Shown here piece after piece: positions 1 through 8,392 of a stretch of DNA of 64,000 bases. The stretch is taken from contig NZ_WKJG01000072.1 of assembly GCF_027853235.1 (NCBI RefSeq), positions 1 to 64,000 of the forward strand, in the 5' to 3' direction. A program made the position numbers and the translations under genes. The stretch comes from Aliibacillus thermotolerans (GTDB lineage: Bacteria > Bacillota > Bacilli > Bacillales > Marinococcaceae). The notes below the pieces were generated by a model that was given only the letters and a program-made list of their open reading frames with translations, did no database searches and was not told the DNA's origin. How positions within the stretch are numbered: position 1 is the first letter of the stretch; each line of letters begins with the position of its first letter.

Positions 1-121
1 TCAAAATGTCGGACAATTGAACAGGCAAAGCCTGTCCTTGTCCGAAGCCAATTCATCTCCCACTTTCACTGGTGCTAAAAGCACCTTCACGTTTAGAAGT
101 GAGAGACTTCTTGGCTGTAAA
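1..121 (+). mobile_element. Probable IS200/IS605-type element end (omega-RNA-like), partial
   Basis: A compact set of nested hairpins with no coding potential. The first has outer arms 9-16/38-45 (8 bp) and inner arms 21-26/30-35 (6 bp, AAA loop). The second is GGTGCT/AGCACC at 71-76/80-85, enclosed by a longer stem 56-65/97-106 with one A-C mismatch. A small GAAGT/ACTTC hairpin lies at 96-110. Stacked subterminal hairpins just before ordinary chromosomal sequence resemble the right end of IS200/IS605 elements, which doubles as the guide-RNA scaffold of TnpB. The transposase/tnpB would lie left of the window. Identification rests on remembered similarity; a structured terminator of an upstream gene is the alternative. 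Confidence 0.42.
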
Positions 122-122
122 G

Positions 123-518
123 TTAAAACCAATCAAAAAACTTAATGATAAACATAATAAAACTAGCAACGCTTAACATCGAGGAACGAAATAAAATGCG
201 CGGATCATCTTCCCCCGACGCTAGCGACTGGCGAAGCGATTTCGCAGTGAGACCTAAAAAAGTAGCAATGATTCCCCAAAGGAGGACGACGACAACCGTC
301 CATAAAGAGAGCCACTCCTCTACTAATACGATCCCCGTCACGATCGTTCCAATCAGCGCAATATGTGCAAACAACATAATTGGTCGGTAAAGTTTTTTTA
401 TGTATATCGCACTCTCTCCCTTAATTCCCGCAATGAAAAACGGAAAAGGAATGAGCATAAAAAAAGCAATCGCCATGAACCAATGAATCGCTAAACTGAG
501 AATGAATGTCCAATTCAC
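123..518 (-). CDS. Four-helix integral membrane protein of unknown function
   Basis: A 131-residue protein that I do not recognise. It is strongly hydrophobic, with four likely membrane segments at about residues 4-29, 48-66, 71-91 and 112-128. A short charged stretch (SGEDDPR) lies before the last helix. It has no cysteine pair, heme-ligand pattern or enzyme motif that I can see. The start is GTG with an AAGGAG element about 10 bases upstream. Its stop codon lies only a few bases from the structured IS-like end at 1-121, so its natural C-terminus could have been altered by an insertion. It is divergent from yneK and probably has its own promoter. Confidence 0.72.
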   Translation of the reverse strand: MNWTFILSLAIHWFMAIAFFMLIPFPFFIAGIKGESAIYIKKLYRPIMLFAHIALIGTIVTGIVLVEEWLSLWTVVVVLLWGIIATFLGLTAKSLRQSLASGEDDPRILFRSSMLSVASFIMFIIKFFDWF

Positions 519-638
519 ACCTTCACTTCTCCTTTCTCCCTAGTCATTATATCAAAAATGAGATCCATTCACTATTCTTCAACCGATGAAATTTCTATGA
601 TATGATAGGAAACAAGAGGGGTATAAGAGGTGAAAGCA

Positions 639-1070
639 ATGCCATCTGATTGGTTCATGTGGTTTATCGTTTTTTGGTCTGTCTTTCTCGTCGTTGTGAT
701 GTTTATCGGTGGATTTTTCATGTTTCGTAAGTTTCTAAAAAGCATGCCGAAAGAAGACGGAAAATCAACGCTCGATTGGCAAGACTATTACATAAGGAAA
801 ACACTTCATTTATGGTCACAAGATAAAAAAGATTTGTTAGAAGAACTCGTCGAACCTGTTCCAGAATTGTTTCGAGACGTGGCTCGGAATAAAATTGCAG
901 GAAAAATTGGCGAATTAGCCCTCAAAGAGAATGCCGATCATATTAGTGAAGACTTATTAATTCGAGGATATATTATTGCAACACCGAAGCGAGATCATAA
1001 ATTTTTGCGGAAGAAACTGAAAGAAAAAGAAATCGATATGCGTCCATACGAACATTTATTTTCTAAGTAA
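639..1070 (+). CDS. yneK: YneK-like DUF2621 membrane-anchored protein
   Basis: A 143-residue protein with one N-terminal membrane helix (about residues 5-28, tryptophan and phenylalanine rich) followed by a soluble, highly charged helical domain. Length and sequence fit the Bacillus YneK/DUF2621 family, whose function is unknown. I chose the ATG at 639 because AGAGGTG at 627-632 sits at the right distance. A GTG nine bases upstream (630) is possible, with AGAGGGG before it. It converges on yneF and shares a bidirectional terminator with it. In B. subtilis the thiol-redox genes ccdA, yneI and ccdC separate these two genes; they are absent here. Confidence 0.85.
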   Translation: MPSDWFMWFIVFWSVFLVVVMFIGGFFMFRKFLKSMPKEDGKSTLDWQDYYIRKTLHLWSQDKKDLLEELVEPVPELFRDVARNKIAGKIGELALKENADHISEDLLIRGYIIATPKRDHKFLRKKLKEKEIDMRPYEHLFSK

Positions 1071-1106
1071 AAAGGCTGTCTCCTAACATTGAGGATCAGC
1101 CTTTTT
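1069..1106. terminator. Bidirectional terminator between yneK and yneF
   Basis: Stem AAAAAGGCTG (1069-1078) with CAGCCTTTTT (1097-1106), with inner TCCT/AGGA pairing. A and T runs on both sides let it work for the converging genes. Confidence 0.85.
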
Positions 1107-1108
1107 CT

Positions 1109-1333
1109 TTATTTTTTATTTTGTTGCTTTTGCATCGCTTTCATCATTTGATTAATTTTTTTCTGAGACGGATTTTGTCCCATTTGCATCAACATCACAC
1201 GCAACATTTGCTCATCAATTGGTGGATTTTTTTTCAAATAATTCATCATCGTTTTTCTCGCAATAAAAAAACCGAGTAAAGCTCCTACAACTAAACAGAT
1301 GAAGCCTACGAGTACAAACCAAAACCAGTCCAT
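1109..1333 (-). CDS. yneF: UPF0154 small membrane protein YneF
   Basis: A 74-residue protein with a single N-terminal membrane helix (residues 3-26, glycine-rich, ending FFIARK). A cytoplasmic tail contains the family signature [17 protein letters not shown], ending in a lysine/glutamine-rich tail. This matches the UPF0154/YneF family conserved in Firmicutes, of unknown function. The ATG start is preceded by AAGGAGG. It sits downstream of sirA on the same strand, in the B. subtilis order tkt-sirA-yneF. Confidence 0.9.
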   Translation of the reverse strand: MDWFWFVLVGFICLVVGALLGFFIARKTMMNYLKKNPPIDEQMLRVMLMQMGQNPSQKKINQMMKAMQKQQNKK

Positions 1334-1456
1334 GGTTGTAATGTCCTCCTTACCATTCCATAAAAATAAAATAAATATTCATGATAGATACGCATGACCC
1401 ATACAATTATAACGTATCCGACTATTGATGGAAAGAGGAGGAGAGACATTTTGTTT

Positions 1457-1894
1457 TTACAAAACAGAAAATACTTTTAAAGGTTTCAACCAACCATATT
1501 TTTCTTTTTCTAAGCAAACAGCGAATACATACGGGGAAACCTTTCCGATCGCATCAAATACTTGCCATTCTTCTTTTTTCTCTCCCGCATGTTGATAGAT
1601 GGCACAATGAGAATGGACATAAAGTGTGCTATCTGAATGTTTCGAATAATATTTGTATCCGCTACTTATTTCTTCTTCATAAAATCCGATTGCTTGTAGT
1701 TGACCCCGTTTTGGTATCGTCCATCCTGTATGCCAGTCGTTTTTCGTAATATATTGAATTTGTTTGTTTAATAACGGTTTCGCCCAATCATAAGACTCTT
1801 GATAATCTTTGAATAAACGATATAATTTATCTTCTGATTGATAGTATTGAAAAGCCACATCCTCCGAGATAATGACAAATTGATATTCTGTCAC
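1457..1894 (-). CDS. sirA: Sporulation inhibitor of replication SirA
   Basis: A 145-residue protein matching SirA (YneE) in length, sequence and position between tkt and yneF. In B. subtilis SirA is made under Spo0A~P control and binds domain I of DnaA to block new rounds of replication when cells commit to sporulation. The sequence is a soluble, tyrosine- and tryptophan-rich small domain without membrane segments. The start is GTG with AAAGGAGAG upstream. A Spo0A-box sequence lies about 90 bases upstream. A weak sigma-A -10 (TAAAAT) is visible between box and gene but no good -35, as expected for a Spo0A-activated promoter. Confidence 0.85.
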   Translation of the reverse strand: MTEYQFVIISEDVAFQYYQSEDKLYRLFKDYQESYDWAKPLLNKQIQYITKNDWHTGWTIPKRGQLQAIGFYEEEISSGYKYYSKHSDSTLYVHSHCAIYQHAGEKKEEWQVFDAIGKVSPYVFAVCLEKEKYGWLKPLKVFSVL

Positions 1895-1980
1895 GTTTTT
1901 CTCTCCTTTCCGTACTTTCCTCTATTTTAACGAAAGTGAAATAAAAGGAGTGTCATTTTCTGAAAATAATAATAACTTGT

Positions 1981-1989
1981 TTTGTCGAA
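1981..1989. promoter_or_regulatory. Candidate Spo0A box upstream of sirA
   Basis: TTTGTCGAA matches the Spo0A binding consensus (TGTCGAA core). It lies in the divergent sirA/bsaA region. A weaker TGTCATT half-match occurs about 33 bases nearer sirA. The placement agrees with the known Spo0A activation of sirA in B. subtilis. Confidence 0.6.
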
Positions 1990-2024
1990 TGGTTGGTTTT
2001 CCCAAAAACAATTGCTCAAAATGA

Positions 2025-2053
2025 TTGATACCCAGATAAGCTGTCTTTAAAAC
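2025..2053 (+). promoter_or_regulatory. Candidate sigma-A promoter of the glutathione peroxidase gene
   Basis: TTGATA, a 17-base spacer, then TAAAAC, about 65 bases upstream of the chosen start. The -35 is good and the -10 only fair. Confidence 0.45.
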
Positions 2054-2117
2054 TTAAGAGAAAAATTTCATTCATAGATTGAATTTGATAGAATGGACGG
2101 AAGGGAGGGATGAATTC

Positions 2118-2597
2118 ATGAGTATCTATGATTACACGGTCACTACCATCCATGGAGAAGAAAAATCTTTAAAAAATTATGAAGGACAAGTACTACTCAT
2201 CGTTAATACAGCTAGTAAATGTGGATTTACACCCCAATTTGAAGAACTACAACAACTGTACGAAAAATATCGCAACGAAGGCTTTGTCGTATTAGGTTTT
2301 CCATGTAATCAGTTTGGTAACCAAGATCCGGGAACGAACGAAGAAATCGAATCATTTTGTAAAATGAATTACGGTGTCACTTTCCCAATGTTTGCAAAAA
2401 TTGATGTAAACGGTGAAAATGCTCATCCTCTATACAAATATTTAACAAAGGAAACGAGTGGCATTTTATCGGACAAAATCAAATGGAATTTTACCAAATT
2501 TCTCATTAATCGGGAAGGAAAAGTCGTTGACCGTTTTGCCCCACAAGTAAAACCTCATACTTTAGAGTCAAACATTGAAAAAGAATTACGTCAATAA
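2118..2597 (+). CDS. bsaA: Cysteine-type glutathione/thioredoxin peroxidase
   Basis: A 159-residue peroxidase of the GPx family that reduces peroxides, in bacteria usually with thioredoxin rather than glutathione. The catalytic tetrad is visible: Cys35 (NTASKCGFT) in the selenocysteine position, Gln65 in FPCNQFG, and Trp-Asn in KWNFTKF. A probable resolving cysteine is in [13 protein letters not shown]. The ATG at 2118 is preferred over an upstream in-frame start because GGGAGGG is at 2103-2109 and the protein then begins MSIYDY like B. subtilis BsaA. It is cytosolic and monocistronic, between a promoter and a shared terminator. Divergent from sirA. Confidence 0.92.
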   Translation: MSIYDYTVTTIHGEEKSLKNYEGQVLLIVNTASKCGFTPQFEELQQLYEKYRNEGFVVLGFPCNQFGNQDPGTNEEIESFCKMNYGVTFPMFAKIDVNGENAHPLYKYLTKETSGILSDKIKWNFTKFLINREGKVVDRFAPQVKPHTLESNIEKELRQ

Positions 2598-2603
2598 GAT
2601 ACA

Positions 2604-2641
2604 AAAAGCAGACAAAGAGGACTTTCTCTTCGTCTGCTTTT
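2604..2641. terminator. Bidirectional terminator between bsaA and tkt
   Basis: Stem AAAAGCAGAC (2604-2613) with GTCTGCTTTT (2632-2641) and inner AAGAG/CTCTT pairing, between convergent genes. Confidence 0.85.
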
Positions 2642-2646
2642 CATCT

Positions 2647-4641
2647 TTATTTTTTCAACAATGCTTGTACGTGCGAAATGACATTCTCCACCGTAAATCC
2701 ATATTCTTTAACGACTTGATCTCCCGGCGCTGAAGCACCAAAACGATCAATGCCAAGCACTTTCCCGTTTGGTCCGACATATTTATACCAAGGTTGCGTC
2801 GCTCCCATTTCCATTGCTAGCACTGGAGTATTTTTCGGAAGAATGGTCTCTTTATAAGCATCATCTTGTTGGTCAAACACATCTGTATTTGGCATGCTGA
2901 CAACATTTACAGCGATCCCTTCTGCTTCTAATTGTTTGCTTGCTTCCACAGCAAGGGATACTTCAGAACCAGTTGCCAACAGGACGATATCCGGCGCTTT
3001 GACATCACCGTGAATAATATAGGCTCCTCTTTTCATTCCTTCTTCCGCTTTTTCTTTCGTTCCTGGAAGCGTCGGTACGCCTTGACGCGTTAAAATAAGG
3101 GCAGTTGGGGTGTTCTTACTTTGCAATGCAAATTTCCACGCAGCCACCGTTTCATTCCCATCTGCAGGACGTATGACATGTACATTGGGAATCGCACGTA
3201 AAGAAGCAATATGTTCAATTGGCTCATGAGTCGGTCCGTCTTCTCCGACTGCAATACTGTCGTGGGTAAAAATGTACGTGACAGGCACTTCCATTAAAGC
3301 ACTTAAACGTAATGCCGGACGTAAATAATCAGAGAAAACGAGAAATGTTGCTACATAAGGATGGACGCCACCGTGTAATTTCATTCCATTGGCAGCGGCT
3401 GCCATCGCAAATTCCCGCACACCAAACCAAATGTTACGCCCTTGATAGTTATCACGTTGAAAGTCTGTTTCTTCTTTAATGAGCGTTTTGTTCGAAGACG
3501 CCAAATCGGCAGACCCTCCAAATAGCGAGGGAATGGAGGCAGACAACGCTTGTAACGCTTCCCCGGAAGCTGCTCTCGTCGCTAGTTTTTCATCGGTATA
3601 TGTTGGAAGGGCGGAGTCCCAATTGTCCGGTAATTCTCCCTTCATTGCTTTCAGAAATTGCTCCGCAAGTTCTGGATAGGCTTTTTTGTATTGCTGAAAT
3701 GTATCATTCCATGCTTCTTCCTTTTTTCTTTGTTCTTCTTTGATTGCGTGAAAATGTTCTTTCACTTTTGGTGGGACGTAAAAATCTTCCGGTGCCTCCC
3801 ACTGATAATTCTTTTTGACAATCTCCATTTCTTCTTTTCCTAACGGTGCGCCGTGGGCAGCATTGGTACCACCTTTATTGGGAGATCCGAACCCAATTTC
3901 CGTTTTCACTTCAATCAACGTTGGACGATCGCTGGCTTTCGCTTCTTTTAATGCTGCTTCAATCGCTTCCACATTATTTCCGTCTTCCACAAAAATAGTG
4001 TGCCATCCATACGCTTCGTAACGCGCTAGCACATTTTCTGAAAAAGATTGATGTAAGTCTCCATCTAACGAAATGTCGTTGGAATCATACAACACAATCA
4101 ACCGGTTTAATTTTAAATGACCAGCAAGAGACGCTGCTTCCGCTGATACGCCTTCCATTAAATCGCCGTCACCACATAAGACGTAAGTGTAGTGGTCCAC
4201 GATGTTGAAATCATCCCTATTGTACGTTGCAGCAAGATGCCGTTCTGACATTGCCATTCCAGTAGCCATCGCAAGACCTTGTCCCAATGGACCTGTCGTT
4301 GCTTCTACTCCTGGTGTATCGCCAACTTCCGGATGACCCGGTGTTTTACTTTGCCATTGGCGGAAGTTTTTTAAGTCATCGATCGATACGTCATATCCAC
4401 TGAGATGAAGCAAGCTATACAATAAGGCAGAACCGTGCCCCGCCGACAATACAAAACGATCTCTATTTACCCAGTCCGGATTGCCCGGATGATGATTCAT
4501 ACATTTCGTCCATAGTGTATAGGCCATCGGAGCTGCCCCCATCGGCAAACCAGGATGACCTGAATTTGCTTTTTCAATGCTATCAATTGAAAGCGTCCTG
4601 ATCGTATTTATGGCAAGTTCATCGATTGTTCCCACTGCCAT
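2647..4641 (-). CDS. tkt: Transketolase
   Basis: A 664-residue thiamine-diphosphate enzyme transferring two-carbon ketol units in the non-oxidative pentose phosphate pathway. Visible motifs include the substrate histidine region [10 protein letters not shown] and AGHGSALLY. The ThDP/metal motif is GDGDLMEG followed by DSND. The second half carries [12 protein letters not shown]. Order is PP domain, Pyr domain, then the C-terminal domain (TGSEVSL onward). The start at 4641 (MAVGTID) is chosen because AAAGGA lies eight bases upstream; earlier ATGs have no ribosome site. A good sigma-A promoter lies about 50 bases upstream. Same strand as ynzC but separated from it by a terminator. Confidence 0.96.
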   Translation of the reverse strand: MAVGTIDELAINTIRTLSIDSIEKANSGHPGLPMGAAPMAYTLWTKCMNHHPGNPDWVNRDRFVLSAGHGSALLYSLLHLSGYDVSIDDLKNFRQWQSKTPGHPEVGDTPGVEATTGPLGQGLAMATGMAMSERHLAATYNRDDFNIVDHYTYVLCGDGDLMEGVSAEAASLAGHLKLNRLIVLYDSNDISLDGDLHQSFSENVLARYEAYGWHTIFVEDGNNVEAIEAALKEAKASDRPTLIEVKTEIGFGSPNKGGTNAAHGAPLGKEEMEIVKKNYQWEAPEDFYVPPKVKEHFHAIKEEQRKKEEAWNDTFQQYKKAYPELAEQFLKAMKGELPDNWDSALPTYTDEKLATRAASGEALQALSASIPSLFGGSADLASSNKTLIKEETDFQRDNYQGRNIWFGVREFAMAAAANGMKLHGGVHPYVATFLVFSDYLRPALRLSALMEVPVTYIFTHDSIAVGEDGPTHEPIEHIASLRAIPNVHVIRPADGNETVAAWKFALQSKNTPTALILTRQGVPTLPGTKEKAEEGMKRGAYIIHGDVKAPDIVLLATGSEVSLAVEASKQLEAEGIAVNVVSMPNTDVFDQQDDAYKETILPKNTPVLAMEMGATQPWYKYVGPNGKVLGIDRFGASAPGDQVVKEYGFTVENVISHVQALLKK

Positions 4642-4691
4642 GCTCCCCATCCTTTCCATCAACATATATGTAACTTAACCCTACGTGTTTC

Positions 4692-4720
4692 ATCATATAC
4701 GTTCTTTCCTAATTGCACAA
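4692..4720 (-). promoter_or_regulatory. Sigma-A promoter of tkt
   Basis: On the minus strand: TTGTGC, exactly 17 bases, TATGAT. It lies about 50 bases upstream of the tkt start and downstream of the ynzC terminator. Confidence 0.65.
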
Positions 4721-4826
4721 GGGATAGTGATGACTTTCGTAGGTATGTTTCAAAAAGCGTCATACTTCACAAACAATGATCCATGCTTTGAAACGCGGAA
4801 ATGGCAGAAGTTATGAAAAATATCAC

Positions 4827-4864
4827 AAAAACGAACCAACTGTCTTTTCAATTGGTTCGTTTTT
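4827..4864 (-). terminator. Terminator after ynzC
   Basis: Nine-base stem ACGAACCAA (4831-4839) with TTGGTTCGT (4852-4860), then a T run on the minus strand (4830 to 4827). The A/T flanks on both sides would also allow plus-strand termination. Confidence 0.75.
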
Positions 4865-4870
4865 CAACGA

Positions 4871-5074
4871 TTATTTTTTTGTTGGTGTCACATCATTTCC
4901 TAATGGATCAATCACTTTTACATTTTCCAATTGGCTTTTAAAAGAAGAACGGAACTTCATTAAATATTCATTCCGCAATTCTTTTTGTTCTTCTCTTTCA
5001 CTCGCTGTCAGCCCGGTTGTTTTAGCCCGTTTTGCTAGCTCATTGATGCGAGCAATTTTTTCTTGCGAGAGCAT
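4871..5074 (-). CDS. ynzC: YnzC (DUF896) small SOS-locus protein
   Basis: A 67-residue helical protein of the DUF896 family. It has the recognisable LSQEKIARINELAKRAK start, the LRNEYLMKFRSS middle and the IDPLGNDVTP tail. In B. subtilis ynzC follows yneA-yneB in the SOS-induced operon; its function is unknown and the known structure is a two-helix bundle. I moved the start to 5074 because GAGGAGG lies just upstream of that ATG. The gap to yneB is about 130 bases without an obvious terminator, so co-transcription from the LexA-controlled yneA promoter is likely. Confidence 0.9.
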   Translation of the reverse strand: MLSQEKIARINELAKRAKTTGLTASEREEQKELRNEYLMKFRSSFKSQLENVKVIDPLGNDVTPTKK

Positions 5075-5205
5075 TGTTGACCTCCTCAAAACATGTAAGG
5101 TTTATTTTTTAAATGTAATATAAAAAGATACCATCATGCAACGTGTAAACATGAGCAAAAAGAAGCATTATTTCTGATTATTCTTACTTAGCAAAAGAAG
5201 TGTAG

Positions 5206-6038
<833 letters not shown>

Positions 6039-6055
6039 AGTGATCCTCCTAAACA

Positions 6056-6067
6056 GAATGTACGTTC
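6056..6067. promoter_or_regulatory. LexA box 1 (downstream of yneA -10)
   Basis: GAAT-GTAC-GTTC, one mismatch from the Gram-positive SOS box core GAAC-N4-GTTC. It lies between the yneA -10 and its ribosome site, so LexA bound here would act as a roadblock. Confidence 0.75.
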
Positions 6068-6081
6068 TGATCTTTGTTTTT

Positions 6082-6111
6082 ATTATAAACAAGAACCTTT
6101 GTTCCCGTCAA
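6082..6111 (-). promoter_or_regulatory. Sigma-A promoter of yneA-yneB-ynzC
   Basis: Minus strand TTGACG, 18 bases, TATAAT. LexA box 2 (6093-6104) lies inside the spacer. Confidence 0.82.
6093..6104. promoter_or_regulatory. LexA box 2 (inside yneA promoter spacer)
   Basis: GAAC-CTTT-GTTC: both half-sites perfect for the CGAAC-N4-GTTCG SOS box core. Confidence 0.85.
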
Positions 6112-6120
6112 CGATTTTTA

Positions 6121-6146
6121 GAACGAATGTTTGAGTACATACGTTT
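6121..6146. promoter_or_regulatory. LexA boxes 3 and 4 over the lexA promoter
   Basis: GAAC-GAAT-GTTT (6121-6132) overlaps the lexA -35. A weaker GTAC-ATAC-GTTT (6135-6146) fills the spacer. Together they would allow LexA autorepression. Confidence 0.7.
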
Positions 6147-6159
6147 CCCATGGTATAAT
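6131..6159 (+). promoter_or_regulatory. Sigma-A promoter of lexA
   Basis: TTGAGT (6131-6136), 17 bases, TATAAT (6154-6159), 41 bases upstream of the lexA start. Confidence 0.8.
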
Positions 6160-6200
6160 CTTGGTAATTGATAAACTGTTTCAATGGAGGTGGTAACAAG

Positions 6201-6818
6201 ATGTCAAAACTATCAAAAAGACAGCAACAAATTTTAGATTTTATTAAAGAGGAAGTAAAGCAGAAAGGATATCCTCCGTCAGTGCGAGAAATTGGTAGTG
6301 CGGTCGGACTGGCCTCTAGCTCCACGGTGCATGGACATTTATCGCGATTAGAAAGTAAAGGGTATATTCGTAGAGATCCGACCAAACCACGAGCAATTGA
6401 AATATTGGAATTAGAAGAAGAAAACGTTGTAAAACAAGAGACAAAATACGTTCCCGTCATCGGAAAAGTTACAGCTGGTGAGCCGATTACCGCAGTTGAA
6501 AACATCGAAGAGTATATCCCTTTACCAGAGCGTATGATTGCTGATGAGGAAGTATTCGTCTTAACGATCGAAGGGGAAAGTATGATTGAAGCAGGGATTT
6601 TTGATGGGGATTTAGTGATTGTAAGACAACAACAGACGGCCAACAACGGGGAGATTGTCGTGGCAATGACAGAAGAGCATGAAGCGACGGTAAAACGTTT
6701 TTACAAAGAAGACAATTATATTCGTCTTCAACCAGAAAACGCAACAATGGAGCCAATTGTCGTTGAGAACTGTACGATTTTAGGGAAGGTAATCGGAGTG
6801 TTTCGAACCATCCACTAA
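6201..6818 (+). CDS. lexA: SOS response repressor LexA
   Basis: A 205-residue repressor. The N-terminal winged helix-turn-helix (about residues 1-65, [14 protein letters not shown]) binds SOS boxes. The C-terminal S24 peptidase-like domain carries the autocleavage site Ala92-Gly93 (VTAGEP), the nucleophile Ser127 (EGESMIE) and the general base Lys165 (ATVKRF). All catalytic residues are present, so RecA-stimulated self-cleavage should work. The ATG at 6201 is chosen because GGAGGTGG lies 11 bases upstream. It is divergent from yneA, and the shared intergenic region holds at least three LexA boxes. Followed by a strong terminator. Confidence 0.97.
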   Translation: MSKLSKRQQQILDFIKEEVKQKGYPPSVREIGSAVGLASSSTVHGHLSRLESKGYIRRDPTKPRAIEILELEEENVVKQETKYVPVIGKVTAGEPITAVENIEEYIPLPERMIADEEVFVLTIEGESMIEAGIFDGDLVIVRQQQTANNGEIVVAMTEEHEATVKRFYKEDNYIRLQPENATMEPIVVENCTILGKVIGVFRTIH

Positions 6819-6856
6819 ATGGTTGTGCCCCCTCAAAAACTGAAGCAAATATAAAA

Positions 6857-6900
6857 GAGTCCGTTTTGAACGATTGGATCAAAACGGACTCGTGCTTTTT
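6857..6900 (+). terminator. Terminator after lexA
   Basis: Perfect 13-bp stem GAGTCCGTTTTGA (6857-6869) with TCAAAACGGACTC (6879-6891), nine-base loop, followed by a T run. Confidence 0.88.
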
Positions 6901-7112
6901 CATAACATCGTTAAGAAATGGAGAAACAATTGGTGTCGCTCGCATGTCGCAACACTTCTTTTATTTGGAACGGAATGGAGACACTAATATTTTCCCGTGA
7001 TCAAACCGTTCGAAAGCATCATCGCTGACTACTTATTGAGACATTAACATGTACCAGGACCGCATCTAATCAGACAGCTTCAAAAAGGATCATCTGTTTT
7101 TAGCTGTTTGTA
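6901..7112. other. Gene-free stretch between lexA terminator and ynbB
   Basis: About 210 bases with no supported ORF, hairpin or promoter. In B. subtilis this junction holds glnR and glnA; I could not recognise a remnant of either. Confidence 0.5.
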
Positions 7113-8378
7113 TCATTCTCGTTCCAACGAGAGAAGCTGTTCATCTATTAACCTTTGCATGGCGTGAGTTACAGCTATTTTTACGTGGGTATATGTAAGA
7201 CCTCCTTGAATATATAAGGCGTAAGGAGGACGAAGAGGACCGTCTGCAGATAATTCGATACTTGACCCTTGGATAAACGCTCCGGCAGCCATAATCACTT
7301 TGCTGTCATATCCAGGCATGTCGGAAGCAACAGGAGTCACGTAACTATCGACCGGGGAGGCGTGTTGAATCGCTTCTGCAAAAGTAATCATTCGCTTTTC
7401 GTCTTCAAAATGAATCGATTGAATCAAATCGGTTCTTTTTTCGTTTGAGGAAGGAAAAGCAGTGAGACCTACTTCTTCTGCCAACGAGGCGGTAAAATAT
7501 GCTCCTAACAGCGCTTCTTGTACGACGTGAGGAGCAAGAAACAACCCTTGGTACATTTCCTGTAGCATATGTATCGTCGCCCCGGTTTCCAACCCGATTC
7601 CTGGTGCGGCAAAGCGTGCAGCTACTTCTTCGATATATTGTTCCTTACCCGCAATATATCCACCCGTTCTCACGATTCCACCACCGGGGTTTTTAATGAG
7701 AGAGCCGGCAAGTAAGTCTGCCCCAATGTGACCAGGTTCTTTCTCTTCCACAAACTCCCCATAACAGTTATCTACAAATATGATCATATCCGGGTAAGAC
7801 GCTTTAATCTCTTGGATAAGCGTTTCCATGCGCGCAATATCAAGGGATGGTCGCTTCGCATATCCTTTCGAACGTTGAAAAGCGATCACTTTCGTTTCTT
7901 TTTTTACTCGCGAAAGTATTTCTTCCGCTTCTGGATATCCATCTTGATTTAATGGAGCAATGTCGCACGTCATCCCATACTCTTTCAATGTTCCTTTTTC
8001 ATTCCCAGTCAAACCGATAACAGTTTGGAGCGTATCATATGGAAGACCGACATACAACAAATGATCTCCTGGACGCATGACCCCAAATAAGGCAGTTGTA
8101 ATCGCATGAGTCCCGGAAACGAATTGTTGCCGAACAAGAGCGCTTTCTGTTCCAAATACTTTTGCATATATTCGATCCAACGTATCTCGACCGGTGTCAT
8201 CGTAACCATACCCAGTGGACGATTGAAAATGAAAAGAAGCCACTTCTTCTTCTCGAAAAATTTGTAACACTCGTTCTTGATGATGTTCTTCTATTTGTTT
8301 CACTACTTTTTTCCATTGATTCACTTTTTCCTCTGCCCGCTCAATACACGCGGTAAGTAAAGATGATTGTTTCGTCAT
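7113..8378 (-). CDS. ynbB: YnbB, methionine gamma-lyase-like PLP enzyme
   Basis: A 421-residue pyridoxal-phosphate enzyme of the Cys/Met-metabolism fold (methionine gamma-lyase family, historically labelled aluminium resistance protein). The cofactor lysine is in GSLIKNPGGG, preceded by the Asp-containing strand MIIFVDNCYGEF. The phosphate-binding region VSGTHAITTALFG is also visible. The true substrate of YnbB is unknown. It is cytosolic. It lies 14 bases downstream of hflX on the same strand, completing a spoVK-hflX-ynbB operon as in B. subtilis. In B. subtilis glnR follows; here lexA does. Confidence 0.92.
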   Translation of the reverse strand: MTKQSSLLTACIERAEEKVNQWKKVVKQIEEHHQERVLQIFREEEVASFHFQSSTGYGYDDTGRDTLDRIYAKVFGTESALVRQQFVSGTHAITTALFGVMRPGDHLLYVGLPYDTLQTVIGLTGNEKGTLKEYGMTCDIAPLNQDGYPEAEEILSRVKKETKVIAFQRSKGYAKRPSLDIARMETLIQEIKASYPDMIIFVDNCYGEFVEEKEPGHIGADLLAGSLIKNPGGGIVRTGGYIAGKEQYIEEVAARFAAPGIGLETGATIHMLQEMYQGLFLAPHVVQEALLGAYFTASLAEEVGLTAFPSSNEKRTDLIQSIHFEDEKRMITFAEAIQHASPVDSYVTPVASDMPGYDSKVIMAAGAFIQGSSIELSADGPLRPPYALYIQGGLTYTHVKIAVTHAMQRLIDEQLLSLERE

Positions 8379-8392
8379 GTTATTCCAACTTT

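Noticed and set aside
6083-6646. 187-codon ORF antisense to lexA
   Set aside because: It covers conserved lexA codons and the LexA operator region; low-complexity Ser/Pro composition is typical of antisense frames.
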